NCBI RefSeq assembly: GCF_004010155.1
Contig: NZ_RRYH01000030.1
Location: 1 to 64,000 of the forward strand
Direction of reading: 5' to 3'
From: Solirhodobacter olei
GTDB lineage: Bacteria > Pseudomonadota > Alphaproteobacteria > Rhodobacterales > Rhodobacteraceae
DNA: 64,000 nt
This document shows, in pieces, positions 52,106-60,781 of the stretch (positions are counted from its first letter, which is position 1; the number at the start of each line of letters is the position of its first letter). A model generated the notes under the pieces. The model had not been told where the DNA came from and ran no database searches. It saw only the letters and a list, made by a program, of their open reading frames with translations. A program made the position numbers and the translations under genes.

Positions 52106-52468
52106 ATGCCGAACGATACCTATCTCGCCGTCTTCCTCGGTTCGAAGACCAGCCCGCAGATGCAGGCCTGGGAGGCTTTGCCCGAGGCGGAACGCAAGGC
52201 CCGTGAACAGGAAGGCATGGCCGCCTGGAGGGTATGGGCCAGCTGCCACCAAGGCGCGACTGTCGCCATGGGCGGTCCGCTTGGCAAGACCAAGCGGACC
52301 TCGGCCAAGGGCGTCGCCGACATCGCCAACGAGATGGGCGCCTTCATGGTCGTCCGGGCCGAGAGCCACGAGGCCGCGGCCAAGATGTTCGAAAATCACC
52401 CACACTTCACGATCTTCCCCGGCGAGGCGGTCGAGATCATGCCGGTCCTGCCGATCCCGGGCGCCTGA
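52106..52468 (+). CDS. YCII-related protein
   Basis: A 120-aa YCII-like protein: TYLAVFLGSKTSPQMQAWEA, GPLGKTKRTSAKGVADIANE, EAAAKMFENHPHFTIFPGEA and VEIMPVLPIPGA. The DGPF motif is absent; GGPL stands at about the equivalent place. GGAGGAG precedes the ATG. It is part of the cluster after the sigma factor. Confidence 0.84.
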   Translation: MPNDTYLAVFLGSKTSPQMQAWEALPEAERKAREQEGMAAWRVWASCHQGATVAMGGPLGKTKRTSAKGVADIANEMGAFMVVRAESHEAAAKMFENHPHFTIFPGEAVEIMPVLPIPGA

Positions 52469-52501
52469 CTGCGCCGCCTACCTCAAGAAATGGAGAGAGA
52501 G

Positions 52502-52945
52502 ATGCCCAACACCGTCCGCCTGCACCGGGTGCTGACCACCAGCCCGGAAAAGCTCTATCGCGCCTTCACCGAGGCCGATGCGCTGGCCAAGTGGCTGCCC
52601 CCCAACGGCTTCACCTGCACCGTTCACCATCACGAGGCAAAGGTGGGCGGAAGCTACCGGATGAGCTTCCGCAACTTCACCACCGGCGCGAGCCACGCCT
52701 TCGGTGGCGAGTATGTCGAACTCGTTCCAGGTGAGCGGCTACACTACACCGACCGCTTCGAGGACCCAAACATGCCCGGCATAATCGAAGTGACGATCGA
52801 GCTCCGGCAGGTCTCCTGCGGGACCGAACTACGCATCGTCCAGGCCGGTGTGCCCGACGCCATCCCCGTGGAGGCCTGCTATCTCGGCTGGCAGCAGTCG
52901 CTGGAGAACCTCGCACGCCTCGTCGAGCCGGAAATCAACCAGTAG
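52502..52945 (+). CDS. SRPBCC/AHSA1-family protein
   Basis: A 147-aa START-like protein with RVLTTSPEKLYRAFTEADAL, AKWLPPNGFTCTVHHHEAKV, GGSYRMSFRNFTTG and C-terminal LGWQQSLENLARLVEPEI, matching the activator-of-Hsp90-like SRPBCC group. It probably binds a hydrophobic ligand. ATG 52502 follows GGAGAGAG; a start at 52490 would add four residues. It belongs to the ECF42 cluster. Confidence 0.88.
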   Translation: MPNTVRLHRVLTTSPEKLYRAFTEADALAKWLPPNGFTCTVHHHEAKVGGSYRMSFRNFTTGASHAFGGEYVELVPGERLHYTDRFEDPNMPGIIEVTIELRQVSCGTELRIVQAGVPDAIPVEACYLGWQQSLENLARLVEPEINQ

Positions 52946-53009
52946 CGCCGTCCCGAGCCGTGTCTGGCGACGACACCGGGCCAGTTTGCCGGTAGAGTGA
53001 GGGAAACTG

Positions 53010-53342
53010 ATGCAGAAATTCGTCATCATCGATTACGGAGACCGCAAAGGCTACGACCGGACTCCGGCCACTCTTCGGGACGCGGCCCATGCCGAGGACC
53101 GAACGCTGCTCGCTGGTGGCGCCGTAATTGGCATTGCCGGTACACCTATGCAGGTGCGCAATCCCGAGGCCGGCGGCGTCGAGACCACGAGCGGGCCCTT
53201 CATGTCAGCGGCGCTGCCTGTGGCGGGGTTCGGGATCATCGAAGCGGCGAGCCTGGGCGAGGCGGTCGGCATGGTCTCAACAGTACCATGTGCAGTTGCG
53301 TATGGGGTGGTCGAAGTCTGGCCGCTGGAACGGACTTTATAG
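53010..53342 (+). CDS. YCII-family protein with SGPF in place of DGPF
   Basis: A 110-aa YCII-fold protein (MQKFVIIDYGDRKGYDRTPA, LLAGGAVIGIAGTPMQVRNP). At residues 61-64, exactly where the 51-kb protein has DGPF, it reads SGPF. If the Asp is catalytic, this copy may be a non-catalytic or altered member. GAGGGAAACTG upstream supports the ATG. It is the third YCII-type protein of the cluster. Confidence 0.78.
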   Translation: MQKFVIIDYGDRKGYDRTPATLRDAAHAEDRTLLAGGAVIGIAGTPMQVRNPEAGGVETTSGPFMSAALPVAGFGIIEAASLGEAVGMVSTVPCAVAYGVVEVWPLERTL

Positions 53343-53392
53343 GAACTGGCCATGAGGCTGCCGTCGGGGTCCGGACAGAAGGACTGATCGAG

Positions 53393-53824
53393 ATGAAAAG
53401 AGCGATAGCCATCCTGATTGCGCGGTTGATCTTCGGGGCGATGTTCCTGATGGCCGCGGGTTTCAAGTTCGCCGGGATGCAGGCTACGTCAGCCTACATC
53501 GCCTCGGTGGGATTTCCGCTTCCGCTCTTCCTGGCGTGGCTTGCGGCCTTCTTCGAGGTTGCGCTGGCACTTGCATTCCTCACTGGCGCCTTCTTCTCCG
53601 AGGCGGCGCTGGCCGCAGTGGTGTACGTGCTGTTCCTGGCCTTCACCTTCCACGGGCCCTCCCGGTGGCAGGGCAACCAGACGGAATTCGGCTTCTTCGT
53701 CGATCATTTCACCTTCGTTGCTGGCCTGCTCTTCGCCGCCGTCCACGGACCGGGCAGGGTGCTGGTCCTCAACTGGCCCTTGAGCCAGCCTTCGCTGGCA
53801 GCCCGGCACGGACGAGGCGAGTAG
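53393..53824 (+). CDS. DoxX-family membrane protein
   Basis: A 143-aa integral membrane protein with four hydrophobic helices: AILIARLIFGAMFLMAAGFK, FLAWLAAFFEVALALAFLTG, LAAVVYVLFLAFTFHGP and FVDHFTFVAGLLFAAVHGPG. DoxX-like proteins are often linked to oxidative or quinone stress. ATG 53393 is the first supported start. It sits 50 nt after the last YCII gene in the ECF42 cluster. Confidence 0.88.
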   Translation: MKRAIAILIARLIFGAMFLMAAGFKFAGMQATSAYIASVGFPLPLFLAWLAAFFEVALALAFLTGAFFSEAALAAVVYVLFLAFTFHGPSRWQGNQTEFGFFVDHFTFVAGLLFAAVHGPGRVLVLNWPLSQPSLAARHGRGE

Positions 53825-53907
53825 CCGCTTTGCCGCTCTCGGTCCTGACGGCAGGAGTGAATCCGTCCCGCTGTCCCGTCACGACGACGCAGAAGGAAAC
53901 TTGAGTG

Positions 53908-54471
53908 ATGCCCGTGCAAATTCTCTTCATCCAGGGGGCTGGCGAAGGGGTCCACGACCGCTGGGATTCCAGGCTTGTCGAAAGCCTCGAGCGCGAACTC
54001 GGCGAAGGCTTCGTGATCCGCTATCCCCAAATGCCCAACGAAGGCAGTCCCACCTATTCTGTCTGGAAGGCTGCGTTATTGTGCGAATTCCGCTCGCTGG
54101 AGGATGGAACAATCTTCGTGGGCCACTCCGTCGGCGCGACTGTTCTTCTCCACACGCTGGCTGATGAGCCCTCGAGTACCAATCCGGCAGCGGTCGTTCT
54201 GATCGCGGCGCCATTCATCGGAAAGGAAGGATGGTCCAGCGACGACATTAAGGAGCGTTCAGACTTCCGGGGCCTCCTCCCGCAAGATGCCCCCATCTTC
54301 CTGTATCATGGGATAGAGGATCAAATCGTCCCGGTCCAACATGCTCGCCTCTATGCGAAAGCGATCCCGCAAGCTGTTGTCCGTACACTTGCACATCGCG
54401 ACCATCAGCTGAACAACAGCCTGAAGGAGATTGCCGAAGATATCCGCTCAACTGCCTACGCCGGAATGTAG
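53908..54471 (+). CDS. Alpha/beta hydrolase (RBBP9/YdeN-like)
   Basis: A 187-aa serine hydrolase. The nucleophile elbow is GTIFVGHSVGATVLLHTLAD (GHSVG); the Asp is probably in IFLYHGIEDQIVPVQHARLY and the His in LAHRDHQLNNSLKEIAED. ATG 53908 has AAGGAAA about 9 nt upstream. Substrate unknown. It closes the co-oriented run that starts with the ECF42 sigma factor. Confidence 0.87.
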   Translation: MPVQILFIQGAGEGVHDRWDSRLVESLERELGEGFVIRYPQMPNEGSPTYSVWKAALLCEFRSLEDGTIFVGHSVGATVLLHTLADEPSSTNPAAVVLIAAPFIGKEGWSSDDIKERSDFRGLLPQDAPIFLYHGIEDQIVPVQHARLYAKAIPQAVVRTLAHRDHQLNNSLKEIAEDIRSTAYAGM

Positions 54472-54653
54472 GTCAGTCGGATCACGTTCTCGCCTAACCG
54501 GGCAGTCGCGGCCAGTTTGTTGCAATATTCTGGAGCGAGCCCACCCTCGGTCTATTTCTTCTCTGTCGCCCTCAGGCAGTCCGCGGCTCGCACCTCCGGC
54601 ACCAACTCAGCCTACAACCAAAATCTCAATAGCGGAGACGGCGCATATGCGGC

Positions 54654-55712
54654 TCAGAGAAGGCCGAGCATCTGGTTCCACTCGGAATTGAACTGCTTCC
54701 GGCTTCCCAGGAAAGCGGTCATGTTGGTGGGAACCAGCAGTTTGAAGTCACTCAGCCTGTAACCACCCGGCATCGGCGGCGCCTCTTTGTGAACAGAGCC
54801 GTAGTAGAGGAAGGGGTTCTCCTGGATGAGCTTCTGCCCCTTGATCGACATCTGCCAGTCGTGGGACAGCCGAGCAGCTTGCGGGTGGGGTGCCTTGCTG
54901 ACGATGCCGTTCAGCATCGGGGACGCGGGCACGCCGTCCGGCGGGGCCACGAACTTGATCGGCGCCTTCTTTTGCTGGGCGAGAGCGTAACCGGCCCATT
55001 CCGCCATCGCGCAGATCCCGTCGTCGCCCGAGGCGAGGCGGTCGAAGAGCTGAACACGGGAGTTCACGGCATGTGGCTTTTGCTTGGAAAACGCCTTCCA
55101 GAAGCTATCGCCGTAGAGTTTGCGAAGTTCGTACCATTCGGTGAACTGCATCCCGGAATTGGCCTGCTTGCAGCTGACCATGCCCTTGTATTTCGGGTCG
55201 AGCACATCCTTCCAGCGCTTCGGCGCGTCAGCCGCCTTCACCCGGTCCGTGTTGTAGGCGAGGCCACAGAAGCCCATGGCGATCCAGAAGAAATAGCCGG
55301 GCGGATCGCTAAGGTGGTCAGTGGAGTAGTATTTTTCCTGCGGTGAGCGGTACATCTCGTAGCCGCCCTTCTTCTGGAAGTCGATCGCCGTGCCGAGGTC
55401 GGAGAACTGAATTGCATCCGCCTCATGGCGCCCGGCCTGCCGCTCTGCCAGGATCTTGGAATAGAGGTTGCCGTTCTGGGCGCTGACATAACGGGCCTTG
55501 ATCTTCGGGAAGTCCTTTTGGAAGGCCTCGCAGATTGCGGCCGCAGCGGCACCGCTGTCATGGGTGTAGAAGACGACCTCGCCTTCTTTCTCAGCGGCGG
55601 CGACGTCGGCGCCGGTTTCGATTCCCCCCGCCGTGGTAACCTTGGTGCCTGAGCGAAGGCCCGCCGCGGCGTTACGGCGCCCAGTACCGGCAGCGCTGCG
55701 AGCGACAACCCG
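54654..55712 (-). pseudogene. ABC transporter substrate-binding protein, frameshifted and 5' truncated
   Basis: The mature part is a family 1 extracellular solute-binding protein: EKEGEVVFYTHDSGAAAAAI, CEAFQKDFPKIKARYVSAQN, LSDPPGYFFWIAMGFCGLAY, KRWKDVLDPKYKGMVSCKQA and NPFLYYGSVHKEAPPMPGGY, resembling iron- or organic-anion-type binders. A signal peptide (RRIGLSLAALPVLGAVTPRR, then AFAQA) is in a different frame, so a single-base shift lies near 55655. The N-terminus is cut off at about 55712, where the opposite-strand DHDPS fragment begins. No permease or ATPase genes accompany it. Confidence 0.78.
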
Positions 55713-56102
55713 ATGCGTCTCGCCGAGGCGATCACCGCGTGCGGGCCCGGCATCACTTGGGTTGGTGGCCTGGCAGAGGTGTGGGCCCCCGCGCTCTATG
55801 CCGTCCGGGCCCGCGGTTTCACCTCCGGGCTGATCAACGTCTGGCCTGAGCGCTCTGTGGCCATCCATGGGGCGCTCGAGGTAGGGGACTTCGCCGAAGC
55901 CAATCGCCTCATCGCCGAAATGAAGGCCTTCGAGGACATCCGAGCCGAAGAGCTCGGCGGCACTAATGTCACCGGGGTGAAAGCGGCGCTGCGGGAAACT
56001 GGCCATGACTGCGGGGCAACCCGTCCGCCCTCGGCCTGGCCACTAACAGACCGACAGATGGTAAATCTGCGCAAATTCCTCGCCGCGAGCGGACTGGTCT
56101 GA
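55713..56102 (+). pseudogene. DHDPS/NAL-family lyase, C-terminal fragment
   Basis: Only the last 130 codons of a dihydrodipicolinate-synthase-like enzyme remain: ITACGPGITWVGGLAEVWAP, ARGFTSGLINVWPERSVAIH, NVTGVKAALRETGHDCGATR and RPPSAWPLTDRQMVNLRKFL. The catalytic Lys and the first two thirds of the barrel are missing. Its 5' edge coincides with the broken end of the opposite-strand ABC protein gene, so an inversion or deletion joined them. Confidence 0.78.
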
Positions 56103-56118
56103 TCCAGGGGGCTACCGA

Positions 56119-56424
56119 GGTCGCGCCCCAAATGGCCATCCGCTTCGTCGAGGATGGCCGTTTGGAATTGGACACCAATCCCGTCGAAAATCAGATCTGT
56201 AAGATCGCGTCGCCCCGGAAGAGCGCCCTCTTCGCGGACACGCGGTCGCGGCAGAGAACTGGGCTCTGCTCGCCAGCCTTGTCGTCAGTTTTGAGATGAG
56301 CGATGTCGACCCGGTCAGCTGTCTCGCAGTGGCTCTGCGCGCCTTGCTCGACAGGTATCCCAACAGCCGCATCGGTGATCTCGCGTTGTGGAACTTGAGC
56401 CGCGTGTCAAGCCTCGCCGCATAG
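56119..56424 (+). pseudogene. IS66-family transposase, C-terminal relic
   Basis: RFVEDGRLELDTNPVENQIC and KIASPRKSALFA match the end of the IS66 TnpC catalytic domain, where Glu follows DTNPVE. After one frameshift near 56240 the second frame continues AVAAENWALLASLVVSFEMS and ALRALLDRYPNSRIGDLALW to a TAG at 56422. It is a remnant next to the DHDPS fragment and may explain the local rearrangement. Confidence 0.72.
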
Positions 56425-56475
56425 GGCTAAGGCCGAGCGCTCTAACGTTTGGGCGGATACGGCCATGGCATTTCG

Positions 56476-57510
56476 TCATATATTTTCCGGCGTGATGATT
56501 TCGAAGGGGATCGTTCGCTGCATTGTCGCTTCTGTACTGTCCCCCTCGATAGCGTCGATCATCGTCTGCACCAAGAGCTCGGAGGTCTGTTCCATTGGGT
56601 GGCACAATGCCGCCGTAATGAGCCCTTCGGAAAGCCCTCTGCGGGTCTCCGGGCCAATGTCTCGGCAAACCAGACGGATGCTCTTGCGCTGCTCCTCCGG
56701 CAATTCCCTGAGCGCGCGTAGCACACCGGAGATGCCGCCGCCTACGATGAGGATGCCGGCAAGGTCGTCGGTTGTCCGAAGCAGTTCGGACACCATTTGA
56801 TAGGCGTTCCTGGGTTCCTCGTAGGTGGGTCTACTTTCTTCGATCGTCAATCGTGGGGCATGCTCGCGGATGTAGGAGCGGAAGCTCGCGTCCGAGACGT
56901 CCTGGCACTGATAGCGGTGATTGCCGATGAAGACGGCAACGCGGCCGGGCCCATTGGTCATTTGCGCCATCAAGTAGCCGGCCGTGCGCCCGAGCTTCCA
57001 GTTGTCGGTGCCAACATATGCGGCTCGTTCCGGGGCCGACTGGTCCGTGATGTAGGAAACGACCGGCTTTCCCTGTTCCCGCAATTCCCTGATCGTATGA
57101 TTGATGACCGGATGGTCCGCCGCGGTCACGGCGACGGCGTCGCACTCTTTGCCGAGCGCCATCAGCCTGGCCGCGATATTGTCGGGGGTCAGGAGGTCGA
57201 CGAAGTCCACCAATGGGTCGACAACCTCGTCGCGGCGCCCTCGACAGGCCGCAACGATCCTCTTTCCGAAAAGCTGGTAGAGGTCCCGAGTCGACTGCTG
57301 CAGGAGAAAGCCGAGCCGGTAATTGGGGGCCGAGTCGCGAAGCCGGTGCTCGATCGCGCCCAATCCGGAATAGCCAATACGCTCAGCGGCCAACTGAACG
57401 CGTTGCATGGTCGTGCCTCGAACCGGAGCGCTCCCTCCAAGGATTCGGTTCACGGTTGATACCGAAACTCCAGATTCCTTGGCGAGATCCGCGATCGTGG
57501 GGCGCTTCAT
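56476..57510 (-). CDS. LacI-family regulator of the adjacent sugar operon
   Basis: About 344 aa. The N-terminal HTH and hinge are KRPTIADLAKESGVSVSTVN, RILGGSAPVRGTTMQRVQLA; the periplasmic-binding-like sensor has DAVAVTAADHPVINHTIREL, AAYVGTDNWKLGRTAGYLMA and VAVFIGNHRYQCQDVSDASF. ATG 57510 (MKRPT) has GGAGCA upstream; 57522 would add four residues. It is divergent from the ABC operon with about 150 bp between, where it should bind and respond to the imported sugar or a derivative. Confidence 0.9.
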   Translation of the reverse strand: MKRPTIADLAKESGVSVSTVNRILGGSAPVRGTTMQRVQLAAERIGYSGLGAIEHRLRDSAPNYRLGFLLQQSTRDLYQLFGKRIVAACRGRRDEVVDPLVDFVDLLTPDNIAARLMALGKECDAVAVTAADHPVINHTIRELREQGKPVVSYITDQSAPERAAYVGTDNWKLGRTAGYLMAQMTNGPGRVAVFIGNHRYQCQDVSDASFRSYIREHAPRLTIEESRPTYEEPRNAYQMVSELLRTTDDLAGILIVGGGISGVLRALRELPEEQRKSIRLVCRDIGPETRRGLSEGLITAALCHPMEQTSELLVQTMIDAIEGDSTEATMQRTIPFEIITPENI

Positions 57511-57539
57511 CGATTGCTCCATATCGCATCATGATGAGT

Positions 57540-57585
57540 GATACTAAATGAAACTATTGATCTATTCAAGCACATTTATAGTATC
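57540..57585 (+). promoter_or_regulatory. Promoter and inverted repeat upstream of the sugar ABC operon
   Basis: TTGATC (57557-57562) and TAGTAT (57579-57584) are 16 nt apart and give a plus-strand promoter. GATACTA (57540-57546) and TAGTATC (57579-57585) are perfect inverted arms, about 39 bp centre to centre, and could be LacI half-sites overlapping the -10. CATCATGATG (57527-57536), near the regulator start, is another small palindrome. Confidence 0.5.
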
Positions 57586-57661
57586 TGGAATGTCAATCTC
57601 ATGATACATCCTCCGGCGCCAGAAGCCCTGTCGTATGGGTGGGGCAAGGGAGGAGATAAAG

Positions 57662-58636
57662 ATGTCCAAGTTCAGCCGCGTCGCGGCTACTCTTTCGACC
57701 GCCGCTCTGATCACTTGTGCGGCGAGTGCGGCGATGGCCGCCAATATCTTTGTCGTTGGCGGAAAAGCTGACGATCCATTCTGGTCCATCGTTAAGCGCG
57801 GCGCCGAAGATGCCGGGATCGTGGCCAAGGCCGAAGGCGGCTCCGTGACCTGGCTCGCGCCCCAGAATTACGATCACCTTGGCCCGGATGCGGCGGAACT
57901 GATCCGTCAAGCGATCGCCCAGGGCGCTGACGCGATCGTCGCTCCTGACTGGGTGCCGCAGGCGGAAGATCCCGCCTTCAAGGAAGTCGCCAAGAAGCAC
58001 ATTCCGTTCATTGTCTACAATGCGGGCGGCATTCAGGCCGCCGATCGTTTGGGCGCGATGAACTACGTCGGAGCGGTTGACTACCAGGCTGGCGTTGCCG
58101 GCGGCAAATACCTGGGTGACCACGGCCAGAAGACCGGTGTCTGTGTGAACTCGCTGCCGGGGGCTGCCAACATCGAAGACTATTGCCGCGGCTTCAAGGA
58201 TGGCATTACGAAGGCTGGTGGGACGGCTGACGTTTTGCCGCTGCCGGCGACCGCCGAGGGCAACGTCACCGCCGTGACCCAGGCCGTGCGCGCCTATCTG
58301 CTGAAGCATCCGAAAGTCGATGCCGTCTTCACTACGGCCAATCTTGACGCCGTTGGCGTGGCTCAAGCCATTGCCCAGTCCGGCAAGACCGGCAAGGTGA
58401 AGTTCTGCGGTGTGAACTTCGATCAGGCAATTCTGTCACAGATTAGTGCCGGCACGCAGGCCTGTGCGATCGACCAGCAGGGCTACCAGCAGGGTTTCTA
58501 TGCGGTGTCGATCCTCAACGGCTATGTCAACTACGGCCTGACAATTCCGACCCGCGAAATCCTGACCGGTCCGGGCATCGTCGATGCCTCGAACATCAAG
58601 TCGACGCTCGCCGGCGCGAAACAGGGCAAACGATAA
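57662..58636 (+). CDS. Sugar ABC transporter substrate-binding protein
   Basis: A 324-aa periplasmic binding protein (Peripla_BP_4, RbsB-like). The signal peptide is VAATLSTAALITCAASAAMA, with mature NIFVVGGKADDPFWSIVKRG; then AIAQGADAIVAPDWVPQAED, HIPFIVYNAGGIQAADRLGA and VDAVFTTANLDAVGVAQAIA. Ligand residues cannot be assigned; the operon suggests a sugar or inositol. ATG 57662 has GGGAGGAG upstream. A hairpin follows it. Confidence 0.93.
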   Translation: MSKFSRVAATLSTAALITCAASAAMAANIFVVGGKADDPFWSIVKRGAEDAGIVAKAEGGSVTWLAPQNYDHLGPDAAELIRQAIAQGADAIVAPDWVPQAEDPAFKEVAKKHIPFIVYNAGGIQAADRLGAMNYVGAVDYQAGVAGGKYLGDHGQKTGVCVNSLPGAANIEDYCRGFKDGITKAGGTADVLPLPATAEGNVTAVTQAVRAYLLKHPKVDAVFTTANLDAVGVAQAIAQSGKTGKVKFCGVNFDQAILSQISAGTQACAIDQQGYQQGFYAVSILNGYVNYGLTIPTREILTGPGIVDASNIKSTLAGAKQGKR

Positions 58637-58649
58637 GGTAAGTGAAAGG

Positions 58650-58679
58650 GGCCGCCCGAACTCTCTCCCTCGGGCGGCC
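58650..58679 (+). terminator. Intercistronic hairpin after the binding-protein gene
   Basis: GGCCGCCCGA-actctctccc-TCGGGCGGCC is a perfect 10 bp stem, 13 nt after the stop. Such hairpins protect the upstream mRNA from 3' decay or attenuate read-through, so the binding protein outnumbers the permeases. Confidence 0.65.
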
Positions 58680-58741
58680 TCACTCCTATCCGGTCTCCAA
58701 GCGGTCGGCTTGCACGCGCAAGGCGTGCGGAAGGAACAGCC

Positions 58742-59764
58742 ATGTCGAATCTTAGCAAAGGGTCAACGGCTCCGGGTACATCGCTCGGTCGCCTGGCCCG
58801 TAGCCCCGAAACCGGGTCGTTCATCGGGATGATTGCCGTTTATGTGTTCTTCGCGGCGCTGGGCGGAGCTGTCTTCCGTGGTGGTCCCGGATTTTCCAGC
58901 TTCCTGAACATGGCGTCGGAAGTCGGCATCATCGCGCTTCCTGTGGGCCTCCTGATGATCGCCGGAGAACTCGATATCTCGGTCGGCTCCGTCGTACCGG
59001 CATCCTCGCTGACGGTTGCCATCATTTCAGGTCACTATGGTGCACCCGACATCGTCGGCATTCTTTGCGGCCTGGGAGTGGGTATCCTCGTTGGCTACGT
59101 CAACGGCCTTCTGGTGACACGCACCGCCATCCCTTCGCTTATCATCACGATCGGCACGATGTTTGGTGTCATGGGGCTGACGCTCGGGCTGACCATTCTG
59201 ATCGCGGGCAGCACGGGCGTGTTCATTGTCCCGGGCCCGGTGACCACGGCCCTTCTCGGCCAGTCTATCGGTGGTATGTTCCAGGTGACGATCTTCTGGT
59301 GGGTCGCCTTCATTGCTGTAATCTACTACGTCCTGCACGTCTCGCCGAAGGGCAACTGGATATTCGCCATCGGTGGCGATCGCGAGAGTGCCCGCAACGC
59401 CGGTATTCCGACACAAAGACTGACCATCCAGCTCTACATGCTGTCGGGCTTTGCCGCGGCGTTTGTCGGTGTAAGTCAGGTTGTCGCCTTCAAGAGTGCG
59501 CAGGTCGCCGCGGGTCAGTCGTTCATCTTCAACTCGATCATGTGCGTCGTGATGGGTGGGGTTCTGCTCACCGGCGGGCGCGGCTCGGTCATCGGGATCG
59601 TCTTCGGCACGCTCACCTTTGCCATCGTCAATCAGGGCATCTTCTTCACCAGCTTCACCCCTGACGTGGGCAGCATCATCATCGGAGCGCTGCTTCTGGG
59701 GGCCGTGCTGATGAACGACACGTTCCGCCAGATGGCACTCTCCTATTCCACCAAGAAGAAGTGA
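58742..59764 (+). CDS. Sugar ABC transporter permease 1
   Basis: A 340-aa BPD_transp_2 (RbsC/FrcC-like) permease with about nine hydrophobic segments. Family motifs are LPVGLLMIAGELDISVGSVV, GYVNGLLVTRTAIPSLIITI and AIGGDRESARNAGIPTQRLT, then GGRGSVIGIVFGTLTFAIVN. It is clearly homologous to the next gene, so the transporter is probably a permease heterodimer. Confidence 0.93.
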   Translation: MSNLSKGSTAPGTSLGRLARSPETGSFIGMIAVYVFFAALGGAVFRGGPGFSSFLNMASEVGIIALPVGLLMIAGELDISVGSVVPASSLTVAIISGHYGAPDIVGILCGLGVGILVGYVNGLLVTRTAIPSLIITIGTMFGVMGLTLGLTILIAGSTGVFIVPGPVTTALLGQSIGGMFQVTIFWWVAFIAVIYYVLHVSPKGNWIFAIGGDRESARNAGIPTQRLTIQLYMLSGFAAAFVGVSQVVAFKSAQVAAGQSFIFNSIMCVVMGGVLLTGGRGSVIGIVFGTLTFAIVNQGIFFTSFTPDVGSIIIGALLLGAVLMNDTFRQMALSYSTKKK

Positions 59765-59774
59765 GGGCGGATTG

Positions 59775-60779
59775 ATGAATAATCCCGTGATCGGAAGTCT
59801 GCTCAGGCGCCCTGAATCCGGCTCCGTCATCAGCCTGATCCTCGTTCTGGTGCTGTTCGTGCTGGCTGGTGCCCATGTCGATCGTTTCCTCGGTGCGGCG
59901 AGCTGGCTGAACTTCGCGGCCAACCTCGGCATCGTGGCGCTCCCGGTCGGCTTGTTGATGATCTCGGGAGAGATCGACATCTCGATCGGCGCAATGATCC
60001 CGGCGGGCTCGATGGGCATCGCCATTGCCTCCGGCTATTACGGTCTTCCGATTGTCGTCGGCATGGCCATCTCGCTCGGCATCGGTGTTCTGGTCGGGCT
60101 CATCAACGGCCTACTGGCGGTGCGCACCTCGGTTCCGTCGCTGATCATCACCCTTGGCACGCTGGTCGGGATGCAGGGTGTCGTGTTGAGCGCCTCGGTC
60201 CTTCTGACTGGTAACGCCAGCGTTCCGCTGACGGCCCCGCACTGGTCCAAATTCATGTTCGGCCAGCTTTTGGCCGGCAGCTACCAGGTCATCATCCTGT
60301 GGTGGATCCTGTTCGCGGCGGTGTTCCTCTTCGTGATGCACTTCACGCGCTACGGCAACTGGATCTTCGCCATGGGCGGCGACAAGGAAAGTGCGCGCAA
60401 TGCGGGGATCCCGACGCGCCGGATGACCATCGCGCTGTTCGTGCTGACCGCAACCTGCGCTTCCTTCGTCGGCATGTGCGGGGCGATCCAGTTCAACTCC
60501 GCCCAGGTCTCTGGTGGTATGAACTACATCTTCAACGTCATCGTCTCGATCGTTGTCGGGGGGGTACTCCTTACGGGCGGCTTCGGATCCGTTCTCGGAA
60601 TCTTCATCGGCACGCTGACCTTCGCGATCGTCAGCCAGGGCATCTACTTCACCCAGATCGACCGCAATTGGTCGAGCCTCATCATCGGCATGATGCTGCT
60701 CCTGGCAATGCTGATGAACAACATCTTTCGCAGGATGGCGCTGAGCTATTCGTCGCGGAAAACGGACGGGAGGACGTAA
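59775..60779 (+). CDS. Sugar ABC transporter permease 2
   Basis: A 334-aa second BPD_transp_2 permease: LPVGLLMISGEIDISIGAMI, GLINGLLAVRTSVPSLIITL, AMGGDKESARNAGIPTRRMT, GGFGSVLGIFIGTLTFAIVS. It matches permease 1 along its whole length, suggesting tandem duplication and divergence. ATG 59775 has GAGGGCGG upstream; it begins 10 nt after the first permease stop. The ATPase gene follows by 2 nt. Confidence 0.93.
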   Translation: MNNPVIGSLLRRPESGSVISLILVLVLFVLAGAHVDRFLGAASWLNFAANLGIVALPVGLLMISGEIDISIGAMIPAGSMGIAIASGYYGLPIVVGMAISLGIGVLVGLINGLLAVRTSVPSLIITLGTLVGMQGVVLSASVLLTGNASVPLTAPHWSKFMFGQLLAGSYQVIILWWILFAAVFLFVMHFTRYGNWIFAMGGDKESARNAGIPTRRMTIALFVLTATCASFVGMCGAIQFNSAQVSGGMNYIFNVIVSIVVGGVLLTGGFGSVLGIFIGTLTFAIVSQGIYFTQIDRNWSSLIIGMMLLLAMLMNNIFRRMALSYSSRKTDGRT

Positions 60780-60781
60780 CA

